From NCBI GenBank assembly GCA_943349675.1, contig CALQZN010000009.1:1-20593 (forward strand): a stretch of DNA of 20,593 bases, in the 5' to 3' direction. This document shows positions 6,810 through 14,958 of this stretch, in pieces. Source of the stretch: Candidatus Nomurabacteria bacterium (GTDB lineage Bacteria; Patescibacteriota; Minisyncoccia; Phycocordibacterales; SBAW01). Made by a program: the position numbers and the translations under genes. The stretch's first letter is position 1. Every line of letters starts with the position of its first letter. Under the pieces are notes generated by a model. The model made no database searches. It was not told the DNA's origin and worked only from the letters and a program-made list of their open reading frames with translations.

Positions 6810-9678
6810 ATACGTACAAAAAACCTTTTCTCGAACCTGGATGCTTATTAGCATCTTAGTGCTACTGTTTGGAGCGCTTGCTTTTTTACCTACTCAGGAG
6901 ACGCCAAAAACGTACGCACAGTTTACTGCTGCAGAACAAGGAGAGGCGCAGCGAACCGGACAAACAGCAGGGGACGTTGCAGCGCAAAGTGCCACAAACA
7001 AAGAGGATCCTCTTAACAAAGTAACTGATGCGGATAAGTTTTGCACCACTGCGAGCACTTGTATTTCCAGTGTTGTATACGTGTTTACTGTCGGGCTTGC
7101 TAGCTCCTTGGCATACGTAGGTAGTTCTGTATTTAACATTGGTGTACAAATGTCACTCCAAAGTGCAGCGTACTCGCAACTATTCCTCACTAGTGGGTGG
7201 GGCGCAGCACGCGACATCGCCAACATGCTCTTTATTTTTATACTGATATACATCGCAGTAACCATCATCTACAGTGCCGAGACGCACGGCACCATGAAGA
7301 CGCTCGCCGCAGTGGTGGTGATGGCGCTGCTTATTAACTTTAGTTTTTTTATCACGCGTGTAGTTGTAGACGCGGGCAACATACTTGCCGTGCAGTTTTA
7401 CAACGCCATACCAGCTCAACCCATGTCGCAAACTGCCGCAAATAGTAGTTTACAAGCATCCACCCTCAACTCACTTGGTCTCTCGCCAGGTGACAAAAAA
7501 GACTTAACAGCTTCTATTATGGAGACAATAAAGGTGCAAAAACTCCTTGGGCAAGAGTCTTTTAAAAAATTTACCGAGCGGAATGGCTTCGTCACAAACG
7601 TACTCATACAAGTAACTGTGTACATAATGGTTGGGTGGATTTTTGCCATACTGGCGCTCGCGTTTTTTGCAGTTGGATTTAAATTTATTATACGTATCAT
7701 CATTTTGTGGTTTGTTATCATCGCGGCTCCACTTGCGTTTGCTATGCGTGCGTTTGCCAGCAACGATATTGCACGCAAGCTGTACAACGAGTGGCAGAGC
7801 GCGCTGCTTAAATTCTCGTTTTACCCTGCAGTATTTCTTTTTATGTTCTTAATCATGAACTATATCATGCAAGAAATGGGGAAAACCGGAGGACTTGTAC
7901 CAGACGTTTTTGCAATTCTTTCGACAACGGCGCCCGGTAGTACCGACCCAGCAGTGTCTCTTGGTGGAGCTTTCGCTACAGTACTTATACGCCTTGGGTT
8001 TGTTGTTATCATGCTGCTGTTTGGACTCAAAGCTGCCGACCAGCTCGTATTGCACGGCAGCAGCGCAGCAGAAAAGGTTACTAACTGGGCCAGCGGCAAA
8101 GTAATGGGCTGGGCAGAAAACAGACGTTTTGCTGGACTGGCGTATAGAGCAAGTGTTGGTAGAGCAGCAAATAATTTAGATAAAAAGGTGGGAAGTATGC
8201 GTTTGGCTAACGACACAGTAACAGGAGCGTGGATTGGCAATAAAGTACGAAAGGGCATACTCGCACCCTTAGCAAACAAGGGTTACGGTGGAGCACGCTC
8301 CTACCCACAAGTACTTAAAGACAGGAAAGAGCTTACCGACCAGGTTGCCAAATTTAAACGAAGTAGCCAAAACATTTCACTCATTAAAAAAGATCTGGTC
8401 GACCTAACTGACACAGAGAAAAACAAACTGAAGAGCTTGAGCGCCCAAGAACTCTTAAAACTTGGATCAGGTAAGGAAAGAACTGACAACATTATTAAAC
8501 TTATCTCTAATGGACTTCTTGGCCACCGATTAGATAGCGCTCAGAAAAAAATGGATGCGTTCCAACAAAGTCCTGACCTTGGCGATGAAGATAAAGAGAG
8601 ACTGGCGGGAAGTTGGGGCACCCACAGTAGTACATACACAAACTCGTCATCTCAAATCAGAACAGCAGACCACCCGCCAGCACAAGGAGAAACCCCAGGA
8701 GGGACTCCTCGATCAACACCAAGAGACCGACCAATTGAGCCTGGTTTTATGACGAACCCTCGTGGATTTATCGTGCCAGATCCAACAACTGTCGCGACAG
8801 GCAGTACCTCTCGTGACCAGGGTGGTGGTGGTGGATCTAACAACGGCACTCGGTCGTTCCAAAATCTGCCAGAGATTGACGTTATGGGCAGAGATTTGGG
8901 ACGACGCAGTAGGATTGCTCCGCAACAAACCGGAGGGTTGGCTCGTTCGTGGGACAACCTAGACGGAGACAAGAAAACTTTTATAGGCCCTGACCTACTT
9001 GGTCTTGAAAAGGCACTTAACGGCGTTGCTGAGGTTGCCGCACGGGCAGAGGCGCGCGCAGCAGCGCAACCACCAGCATCTCGCACACTGCCTATAAACC
9101 GCACACAAACCCCCGTAAGCACTGCACCAACAAAAACTATCCCCACAAACATGACCCGTAGCATGCCTGTACGCGTATCAAGCATGAACCCTGCACAAGA
9201 CGCACCCGCACAAACCCCACAGGCAGAGGAGAGTCACCCTGCAGCACCTGTACAAACAACGTCTCCTGCAGCTCCAACACCCACTACCCCTACGCAAAAA
9301 ACTCCTCCTGCGCAAAATCCATCTTGGTGGAGCGCCCCTCCTAAAGACCTTGCGGCAGAGCAGCTGCGTGCACTGCACGGCATCCGAGACGCAATCGAAA
9401 AACAAGACAAAAAACTTGAAGGTTTAGTAGGAAATTCTGGCAACACCACCAACCCTGTCACCATAAACCAGACAGTGGTCCAGGTTGGCGGTAAAACCAC
9501 TAAAGCAATGACACCAGAGGCAAAGCAACTACTTGAGTCAATACAAAAAGGAGGGGCACCCGCGCTTATGACCCAAAACTTGCGCCGCATCCTGCAGGAT
9601 AATGGCGTACCAAACAGCGACATTTCGCAAAAACCACTGCGTGAGTTGCTTGATGAGCTAAAAAAGAAGCAGTCGTAA
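6796..9678 (+). CDS. VirB6/TrbL-like polytopic inner-membrane channel protein with a long cytoplasmic tail
   Basis: A 960-residue protein. The first third is polytopic: a signal-like segment (15-33), then hydrophobic helices near 92-117, 141-158, 168-195, 272-293, 295-318, 338-356 and 390-412. This matches the TrbL/VirB6 layout of T4SS channels, in which the protein surrounds the translocation path across the cytoplasmic membrane. Residues from about 420 are hydrophilic. A basic helical region (about 425-600) is followed by a disordered Gly/Thr/Pro-rich stretch (about 605-855), and a helical end (about 853-960) finishes in a Lys-rich tail. The tail is longer than the membrane part, and its role is unknown. 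The start overlaps the previous gene by 14 bases and has no ribosome site, so translation is probably coupled. The family call rests on topology and context rather than on a sharp motif. Confidence 0.85.
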   Translation: MQLGKYVQKTFSRTWMLISILVLLFGALAFLPTQETPKTYAQFTAAEQGEAQRTGQTAGDVAAQSATNKEDPLNKVTDADKFCTTASTCISSVVYVFTVGLASSLAYVGSSVFNIGVQMSLQSAAYSQLFLTSGWGAARDIANMLFIFILIYIAVTIIYSAETHGTMKTLAAVVVMALLINFSFFITRVVVDAGNILAVQFYNAIPAQPMSQTAANSSLQASTLNSLGLSPGDKKDLTASIMETIKVQKLLGQESFKKFTERNGFVTNVLIQVTVYIMVGWIFAILALAFFAVGFKFIIRIIILWFVIIAAPLAFAMRAFASNDIARKLYNEWQSALLKFSFYPAVFLFMFLIMNYIMQEMGKTGGLVPDVFAILSTTAPGSTDPAVSLGGAFATVLIRLGFVVIMLLFGLKAADQLVLHGSSAAEKVTNWASGKVMGWAENRRFAGLAYRASVGRAANNLDKKVGSMRLANDTVTGAWIGNKVRKGILAPLANKGYGGARSYPQVLKDRKELTDQVAKFKRSSQNISLIKKDLVDLTDTEKNKLKSLSAQELLKLGSGKERTDNIIKLISNGLLGHRLDSAQKKMDAFQQSPDLGDEDKERLAGSWGTHSSTYTNSSSQIRTADHPPAQGETPGGTPRSTPRDRPIEPGFMTNPRGFIVPDPTTVATGSTSRDQGGGGGSNNGTRSFQNLPEIDVMGRDLGRRSRIAPQQTGGLARSWDNLDGDKKTFIGPDLLGLEKALNGVAEVAARAEARAAAQPPASRTLPINRTQTPVSTAPTKTIPTNMTRSMPVRVSSMNPAQDAPAQTPQAEESHPAAPVQTTSPAAPTPTTPTQKTPPAQNPSWWSAPPKDLAAEQLRALHGIRDAIEKQDKKLEGLVGNSGNTTNPVTINQTVVQVGGKTTKAMTPEAKQLLESIQKGGAPALMTQNLRRILQDNGVPNSDISQKPLRELLDELKKKQS

Positions 9679-9707
9679 AGCAAGCTTTCCAACTGTAGTA
9701 CAATACG

Positions 9708-9713
9708 TAGTAT
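9708..9713 (+). promoter_or_regulatory. Candidate -10 element for a leaderless transcript
   Basis: TAGTAT ends 7 bases before the ATG at 9721, the same spacing as the stronger TATACT elements elsewhere in the block. An alternative, TACAAT at 9699-9704, would leave a leader of about ten bases. No clear -35 is present. The 42-base spacer otherwise holds nothing recognisable. Confidence 0.35.
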
Positions 9714-9720
9714 CAAAACT

Positions 9721-10206
9721 ATGGAAAAAGAATTTGACGAACAGATTAAAAAACGACTTGCCGAGCTCCCTGTCGACGTGCGTCAGGCAGTTGAGTCGGT
9801 AGACTTGGGAGAGAAGATCCGAGCAGTGGGGACACGACATGGCTTACATATTGACCAGCTCGCCACACTAGAAGACGAAATAACCCTCGTCATGCTTGGG
9901 TTTGCCGACCCGGGTGAATTTACAGAGCGCCTGGAAAAAGCATTACAATTGTCGCCCGAGCAGGCGGCACAAGTGACGGGAGAGGTTGTCGAAGAGTTTT
10001 TTCTCCCCATTCGAGAGTCGATGAAGCATTTTATGGCCACACAAAGTGCAAGCCATACTCTGGAGGCGCCCGCACAAAAAAATGACGCACCCAGTATGCC
10101 TCAAGCCGAAAAAGTTCTTACAGAAAAAACATCTGTTACCCCCGCACAACCAAACAACACTGTGCGTACATACACCAAGGACCCCTATCGCGAACCAATA
10201 GAGTAA
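9721..10206 (+). CDS. Small helical cytoplasmic protein between virB6 and prgI
   Basis: A 161-residue protein with no signal peptide or membrane segment. Residues 1-105 are charged and predicted helical (DEQIKKRLAELP, then LEDEITLVMLGFADPGEF, then LSPEQAAQVTGEVVEEF). Residues about 106-161 form a Pro/Thr/Ala-rich, probably disordered tail ending KDPYREPIE. That terminal motif looks like one I recall from equivalent CPR proteins, which would make it a candidate docking peptide. The gene sits 42 bases after virB6 and 54 bases before prgI, and its position is typical of CPR T4SS-like loci. It might be a cytoplasmic adaptor for VirB6 or VirB4. No enzymatic motif is visible, and the function is unknown. 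Confidence 0.8.
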   Translation: MEKEFDEQIKKRLAELPVDVRQAVESVDLGEKIRAVGTRHGLHIDQLATLEDEITLVMLGFADPGEFTERLEKALQLSPEQAAQVTGEVVEEFFLPIRESMKHFMATQSASHTLEAPAQKNDAPSMPQAEKVLTEKTSVTPAQPNNTVRTYTKDPYREPIE

Positions 10207-10245
10207 AAGGACAACTTGTCTTGGCCCTGCAGCCTAAAGCCCTGG

Positions 10246-10251
10246 TATACT
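10246..10251 (+). promoter_or_regulatory. Candidate TATACT -10 element before prgI
   Basis: TATACT is preceded by TGG, giving an extended -10 (TGnTATACT). It ends 9 bases before the ATG at 10261. A weak TTGGCC lies 19 bases upstream of it. An 11-base inverted repeat, GACAACTTGTC (10210-10220), lies just after the stop of the previous gene and could be a regulator site. Confidence 0.45.
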
Positions 10252-10260
10252 TACGAGGTA

Positions 10261-10692
10261 ATGCAGTACCAAGTGCCACAGTTTATAGAGTTAGAGGATA
10301 AGATATTTGGGCCGCTCACGCTCAAACAGTTTATCTACATCGCTGGAGCTGGGGGAGTTTGTTTGGTTTTTTTTACACTTTTACCTTTGTACATCACCCT
10401 GATTTTAGGCACTCCTGTTATGTTGTTTGGCTTGGCTCTTGCTTTTTACGAAGTAAACGGAAGACCTTTTATCGTTGCTATAGAGCATGGGTTCTCTTAT
10501 TTTTTTGGTGCAAAACTGTACTTATGGAAACAGCAGCCCTCAAGTCAAGAAAAAGTGTCAACAACCGCCGTCAAAACGACAAGCCCTCTGGTACCGAAGT
10601 TGTCTGAGAGTAAACTACGGGACCTTTCTTGGTCACTTAACATTAAAGATCGTGCAAGAATGGGGGTAGAGGATACTAACCCCGAACTCTAA
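10261..10692 (+). CDS. PrgI-family (VirB3-like) T4SS membrane protein
   Basis: A 143-residue protein. An upstream TTG (10216) would extend it, but the ATG at 10261 begins the family's usual N-terminus: MQYQVPQFIELEDKIFGPL, then TLKQFIYIAGA. Two closely spaced membrane helices (about 24-44 and 48-66) are followed by a short conserved FYEVNGRPF and a hydrophilic tail of about 60 residues. This is the PrgI family known from Gram-positive and CPR T4SS loci, where it corresponds to VirB3 and recruits VirB4 to the membrane. The gene directly precedes the two VirB4-like genes, as VirB3 usually does. A GAGG lies only two bases before the ATG, so it is not a convincing ribosome site. Confidence 0.88.
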   Translation: MQYQVPQFIELEDKIFGPLTLKQFIYIAGAGGVCLVFFTLLPLYITLILGTPVMLFGLALAFYEVNGRPFIVAIEHGFSYFFGAKLYLWKQQPSSQEKVSTTAVKTTSPLVPKLSESKLRDLSWSLNIKDRARMGVEDTNPEL

Positions 10693-10695
10693 CGT

Positions 10696-11364
10696 ATGGC
10701 AACCGAACAAGTAAAAGCACAAGCGACGCAAGACTTTGTACCTATAAAAGAGGTACGTGACGGCATTGTTGTTCTTAAAGACGGGAGTTTACGCACACTC
10801 CTCATGGCATCATCTATAAACTTGGCGCTTAAATCACAAGACGAGCAACAAGCGATAATCGCGCAGTTTCAAAATTTTCTTAACTCTTTGGAGTTTACTG
10901 TGCAGTTTTTTATAGAATCAAGAGACTTGGACATCCGCCCATATATAGCACTCTTGGAAGACCGTTACGTTGCCGAGCTTGATGATTTAATGAAAATCCA
11001 AATTCGTGAATATATAACCTTTATTAAAGACTTTACTGAGCGTTCAAATATTATGTCCAAAAACTTTTTTATTGTTGTCCCTTACGACCCAGCATTGGTC
11101 ACACGGGGCACGGGCGTAGGCGGGACCTTAAGTGCGTTGTTTTCAGTAAAAAAGAATACCGACACCGACGTAGCGCTTGATACACAGTTTGAAGAGTATC
11201 GCACACAGCTTGAGCAAAGAGTTTCTGTTGTCGAACAAGGGCTAGTACGGACAGGTGTGCGTATAGTCCCGCTTGGCACGGAAGAGGTTATTGAGCTCTT
11301 TTACAAACTTTTTAACCCGGGCGAACTTGAAAAACCTCTACAAGTAACTCAAATTGTACAGTAA
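10696..11364 (+). CDS. Free-standing VirB4/TraC N-domain-like protein
   Basis: A 222-residue soluble protein. The segment VPIKEVRDGIVVLKDGSL, then ALKSQDEQQAIIAQFQNFLNSLEF, then IESRDLDI resembles the N-terminal domain of TraC/VirB4-type conjugation ATPases. There is no Walker A or B motif and no ATPase domain. The next gene, one base downstream, is a complete VirB4 with its own N-domain, so this is an extra N-domain copy and not half of a split gene. The likely role is a partner or regulator of VirB4 at the membrane with PrgI. The ATG lies 3 bases after the prgI stop without a ribosome site, so translation is probably coupled. The family call is from recognised sequence style and context. 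Confidence 0.82.
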   Translation: MATEQVKAQATQDFVPIKEVRDGIVVLKDGSLRTLLMASSINLALKSQDEQQAIIAQFQNFLNSLEFTVQFFIESRDLDIRPYIALLEDRYVAELDDLMKIQIREYITFIKDFTERSNIMSKNFFIVVPYDPALVTRGTGVGGTLSALFSVKKNTDTDVALDTQFEEYRTQLEQRVSVVEQGLVRTGVRIVPLGTEEVIELFYKLFNPGELEKPLQVTQIVQ

Positions 11365-11365
11365 T

Positions 11366-13210
11366 ATGGCTTTTCTTGATTTTTTAAAACCAAAAACTCC
11401 AGGGGCTAACACTAACCCCACCATGACTTCGGTCATGCCCGAGCAAATCTACAAACAAGGGGTGCTTGAACTCCAAGACGTCATAGCGCCGTCAGCACTT
11501 AAAATTACTCCCCGAGAAATAAACCTAGGCGACAAAATAGCGCGTACCTTTTTTGTCATGTCCTACCCACGCGTCCTTACCGACTCGTGGTTTGCGCCCA
11601 TTATCAACCTCGACCGAGTACTGGATATTTCTATCTTTATACACCCCATTGATTCGGCAAATATTCTAAAAAAATTCCAAAAAAAAGTGGCTGAGGTACA
11701 GTCCCAAATAGCCGCTCGGGAGGAAAAAGGCTTAGTACGTGACCCTATTTTGGACACTGCCTACAACGACCTAGAAGACTTGCGCGACCAGCTCCAACAA
11801 GCACAGGAAAAGATATTTGACGTGGGCGTGTACGTAACCGTGTATGCGTCGTCTACAGAAGAACTTGATAAAGCTGAGAGTGAGATAAAGTCCATGCTGG
11901 AGTCGCGCCTTATTTATGTAAAACCAGCGCTCTTTCAACAAAGCCAGGGTTTTAAAACAGCCCTACCTTTAGGCCAAGATGAGCTTGCGGTAAATTCTAA
12001 ACTCAACTCTTCGCCATTGTCATCTATTTTTCCATTCGTATCTTTTGACCTTACATCTGACAAAGGAATTTTGTACGGCATAAACCGCCACAACGCGTCG
12101 TTGGTGCTTTTTGACCGTTTTAGTCTTGAAAACTACAACTCTGTTATTTTTGCAAAATCTGGCTCTGGCAAATCGTACGCAACAAAACTAGAAATACTGC
12201 GTACGCTTATGTTTGACACAGAAGTGCTTGTTATCGACCCAGAGCGCGAGTACGAGTTTTTGGCACAAACGGTTGGGGGGCGATACTTCAACATTTCGCT
12301 TAACTCCGAGCACCACATCAACCCGTTTGATTTGGCCGTCCCCAGAGAAGACGAGAGTCCCGCAGACATTTTGCGTTCAAACATCGTCGCTTTGGTTGGA
12401 CTCTTTCGTATTATGCTTGGTGGCCTTACTGCCGAGGAAGACGCTATTATCGACAAAGCAATAACAGAGACGTACGCACTTAAAGACATCACCGTCGACA
12501 GCAACTTCGCCGAAATAGAGCCACCACTCCTTTCAGACTTTGAAATGGTGCTCTCGGGCATGGAGGGGAGTGAGTCGCTGGTACAAAGGCTTTCAAAATA
12601 TACCAAAGGCACCTGGTCGGGCTTCATTAACCAAGCAACCAACGTCGACATCAATAAAAAGTTTGTTGTTTTCTCGGTGCGAGACATGGAGGACGATTTA
12701 AAACCAGTCGCCATGTACTTGATTACTCACTATATATGGAACGCAGTACGTAAAAACCTTAAAAAACGCTTGCTGGTTATTGACGAAGCGTGGTGGATGA
12801 TGAAGTCAGAAGACACCGCGTCATTTTTGTACAGCATGGCAAAACGCGGACGCAAGTACTACCTAGGCCTTGCCACCATCACACAAGACGTCGATGACTT
12901 CTTAAAATCCCCCTATGGATTACCAATGATTACCAACTCGTCTATCCAGATCTTGCTCAAACAGTCACCAACGACCATCGACAACCTACAGAAGACCTTT
13001 AACCTCTCCGACGAAGAGAAGTACCTTTTGCTTGAGTCTGATGTGGGGGAGGGGATATTTTTTGCAGGACTCAAACACGTAGCTATAAAGGTTATAGCCT
13101 CCTACACTGAGGACCAGATAATCACCTCTGACCCCTCTCAGGTACTTGCCCTGCGTAAACAACGGGCAGATATTGTAAACAACCAACCACCCTCTGAGAC
13201 AGCACAATAA
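11366..13210 (+). CDS. virB4: VirB4-family T4SS ATPase
   Basis: A 614-residue ATPase that powers assembly and transport in type IV secretion from the cytoplasmic face of the membrane. The N-terminal domain (about 25-240) contains a charged coiled-coil insertion (about 100-150). The P-loop SGSGKS has its lysine at K269. Walker B is LLVIDEAWWMM with D473 and E474. The RGRKYYLGLATITQDVDDF segment shortly after is typical of the VirB4/TraC family. An upstream TTG at 11354 is rejected because the ATG at 11366 lies one base after the previous stop and starts the expected MAFLDFLKPK. The length is shorter than classic VirB4 (about 790 residues) but typical of the Gram-positive and CPR forms. Its stop codon lies inside a 23-base dyad shared with the next gene's start. 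Confidence 0.95.
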   Translation: MAFLDFLKPKTPGANTNPTMTSVMPEQIYKQGVLELQDVIAPSALKITPREINLGDKIARTFFVMSYPRVLTDSWFAPIINLDRVLDISIFIHPIDSANILKKFQKKVAEVQSQIAAREEKGLVRDPILDTAYNDLEDLRDQLQQAQEKIFDVGVYVTVYASSTEELDKAESEIKSMLESRLIYVKPALFQQSQGFKTALPLGQDELAVNSKLNSSPLSSIFPFVSFDLTSDKGILYGINRHNASLVLFDRFSLENYNSVIFAKSGSGKSYATKLEILRTLMFDTEVLVIDPEREYEFLAQTVGGRYFNISLNSEHHINPFDLAVPREDESPADILRSNIVALVGLFRIMLGGLTAEEDAIIDKAITETYALKDITVDSNFAEIEPPLLSDFEMVLSGMEGSESLVQRLSKYTKGTWSGFINQATNVDINKKFVVFSVRDMEDDLKPVAMYLITHYIWNAVRKNLKKRLLVIDEAWWMMKSEDTASFLYSMAKRGRKYYLGLATITQDVDDFLKSPYGLPMITNSSIQILLKQSPTTIDNLQKTFNLSDEEKYLLLESDVGEGIFFAGLKHVAIKVIASYTEDQIITSDPSQVLALRKQRADIVNNQPPSETAQ

Positions 13211-13229
13211 GGATATATACTATCCTTAT
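13207..13229. promoter_or_regulatory. Perfect 9-base inverted repeat over virB4 stop, -10 element and next start codon
   Basis: ATAAGGATA (13207-13215) and its exact reverse complement TATCCTTAT (13221-13229) flank the 5 bases TATAC. The dyad includes the virB4 stop (13208-13210), a TATACT hexamer (13216-13221) and two bases of the ATG at 13228. As DNA it has the form of an operator laid on a leaderless promoter. As RNA in a read-through transcript it would form a hairpin hiding the start codon. No T-tract follows, so it is not an ordinary terminator. Confidence 0.6.
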
Positions 13230-14958
13230 GAAGACGTTTGGTCTTATAGTATTCGCACTCGTTATAGACGGGCTCCAAGCGCTTATTTCACTTGGTCTTA
13301 TTCTTGTAGCCTCGACCGGTGGTACGTTTGCAGGTGGTGCCCTAGGTTGCGCAGCGGGTAACTATGTCGCTGGGGAAATTGGTTGCTTAGTAGGAGGAAG
13401 TGTCTTGGGCATTTTTGGCAGCCTTGCAAACGCAGCCCTCGCTCCTTTTTTAATCCCCATTGGAGTCGGGTTGGGTTTTGCTATAAACATTTGCTTGAGT
13501 GTAGTGCTGGGTGGCATGTTAATTGCGTTACTGTGGCATTTAAAAATGCTGTATGTAGGATATACACCTGGGTACTTGCTAGAAATAGTGCCCGGTGTTG
13601 CCAATTTTCCATTTTGGACAGGCTTTGTGGTTGCGTCAGTCATACGAAAAAAGGCTGAGGACGTGCTTGGGGCAGGTAAACTGGCTTCGGTATCTAGCAT
13701 ACTGTCTCCCAAAAGCTCTCTTGGCGCTATGGCAAATGGAGTGTTGGGTATGCGCAGGGCCGCTAGCGAAAAGGTGTCCCAAACAAATCCTGGTTTGTAT
13801 GGGCAGATGACACGTTGGGCAGCTGGGACTACAGCACAAAAAAATGACGAGCACCAAAAAGCTGCAAGTAGCTTGATACAAACATTTGACGGTGTACGAC
13901 CACCAAAAAGGGCAGAGGGTGGGCTGGCAAAAGGCGTAGGGTTGGCACTCCTGCTCTCTATTTTTTTTATAGGTGCCTCAAGTGCAAACGCTCAAGGAAT
14001 GGGGTCACAACCAGACCCAGTACAGTACATCGTTTCCCCCGAAACCCCCGGACCAAACGAGCCTGTCCGTATAACAGTTGAGGGGGTGGGAACATTTTTA
14101 GGAAATGCGACAGTTACCTGGCAAAAAGATGGAAAAGTAGTGGCAACGGGCATTGGTGTAAGTTCTTACTCATTTATCACAGGAAGTATGGGTAGCGTGA
14201 CACGCATAAAAGTCACCGTTGCCTCATCAGTACAAGGGACGCTGACGCGTGAATTTGTGTTTGTGCCTTCGCTTGTACACTTAGTTTGGGAAGCAGACAC
14301 CACCGTACCAACCTTCTACCTTGGTAAAGCCTTGTACACCGCAGGTTCACGTCTTAAGGTCGTGGCTTTTCCTACCATTGTGCTCCAAGGCACACGCGTA
14401 TCCAGTAGTAATATTTCTTTTCAGTGGCGACAAAACGACGGGTTAGTACCCGCACAGTCAGGGTTGGGTAAAAACACTTTTACAGTGTATGGTGACCAAC
14501 TCCAAACAGGGGAGGATATCTCTGTTGAGTTATACATAAACGGGGCAAAGGTTGGTCGGGGAGAGATTTTCGTACCTGCAGTTGAGACACAGACTATTGT
14601 ATATAGCAAAGACCCACTGCGTGGCTTACTGTTGGACCAGGCTTTGTTTGGGAACGTTAGTTTACTTGGTAAAGAAGTAACACTCCAAGCAGAGCCGTTC
14701 TTTTTTGCTAAAACAAGTAGAGACAAGGGGCTGCTTAATTATGAATGGACGCTTAATGGGGCGGAAGCTACAGGCCCAGACAGTCAGAGAGGGTTGTTGA
14801 CCTTACGCCAAACAGGTACAGGCAGTGGGTTTGCTGCAGTTGGGGTGACTCTGCAAAACGCAGACACAGATAGACTTGTACAATCAGCACAAACTACCCT
14901 TGGTATAACATTTGGACAACAAGCCGGATCTCTTATCTCTAATCTTTTTGGACTATGA
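13228..14958 (+). CDS. Fusion of a polytopic membrane protein and an exported Ig-like multidomain protein
   Basis: A 576-residue protein with two distinct halves. Residues 1-140 are membrane-embedded (hydrophobic stretches near 4-28, 50-70, 72-108 and 128-138) and Gly-rich. Residues 141-230 are hydrophilic and probably cytoplasmic. Residues 234-255 read like a signal peptide in the middle of the protein: KG, a hydrophobic core, then SSANA before Q256, a good signal peptidase I site. The rest (about 258-576) is beta-rich, with Ig/PKD-like repeats (PNEPVRITVEGVGTFLGNA, VTWQKDGK, ISFQWRQNDG, LLNYEWTLNGAEA). The DPLRGLLLDQALFGNVSLLGKE segment resembles separate secreted proteins of other CPR T4SS-like loci. 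The start follows a TATACT by 6 bases. It overlaps the next gene by 4 bases (ATGA). It may be cut into an inner-membrane and a surface product. Confidence 0.82.
   Translation: MKTFGLIVFALVIDGLQALISLGLILVASTGGTFAGGALGCAAGNYVAGEIGCLVGGSVLGIFGSLANAALAPFLIPIGVGLGFAINICLSVVLGGMLIALLWHLKMLYVGYTPGYLLEIVPGVANFPFWTGFVVASVIRKKAEDVLGAGKLASVSSILSPKSSLGAMANGVLGMRRAASEKVSQTNPGLYGQMTRWAAGTTAQKNDEHQKAASSLIQTFDGVRPPKRAEGGLAKGVGLALLLSIFFIGASSANAQGMGSQPDPVQYIVSPETPGPNEPVRITVEGVGTFLGNATVTWQKDGKVVATGIGVSSYSFITGSMGSVTRIKVTVASSVQGTLTREFVFVPSLVHLVWEADTTVPTFYLGKALYTAGSRLKVVAFPTIVLQGTRVSSSNISFQWRQNDGLVPAQSGLGKNTFTVYGDQLQTGEDISVELYINGAKVGRGEIFVPAVETQTIVYSKDPLRGLLLDQALFGNVSLLGKEVTLQAEPFFFAKTSRDKGLLNYEWTLNGAEATGPDSQRGLLTLRQTGTGSGFAAVGVTLQNADTDRLVQSAQTTLGITFGQQAGSLISNLFGL

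Noticed and set aside
10216..10260. TTG start extending the PrgI-like protein by 15 residues
   Set aside because: The family N-terminus (MQYQVPQFI) begins at the ATG at 10261, and the extension would overlap the candidate promoter.
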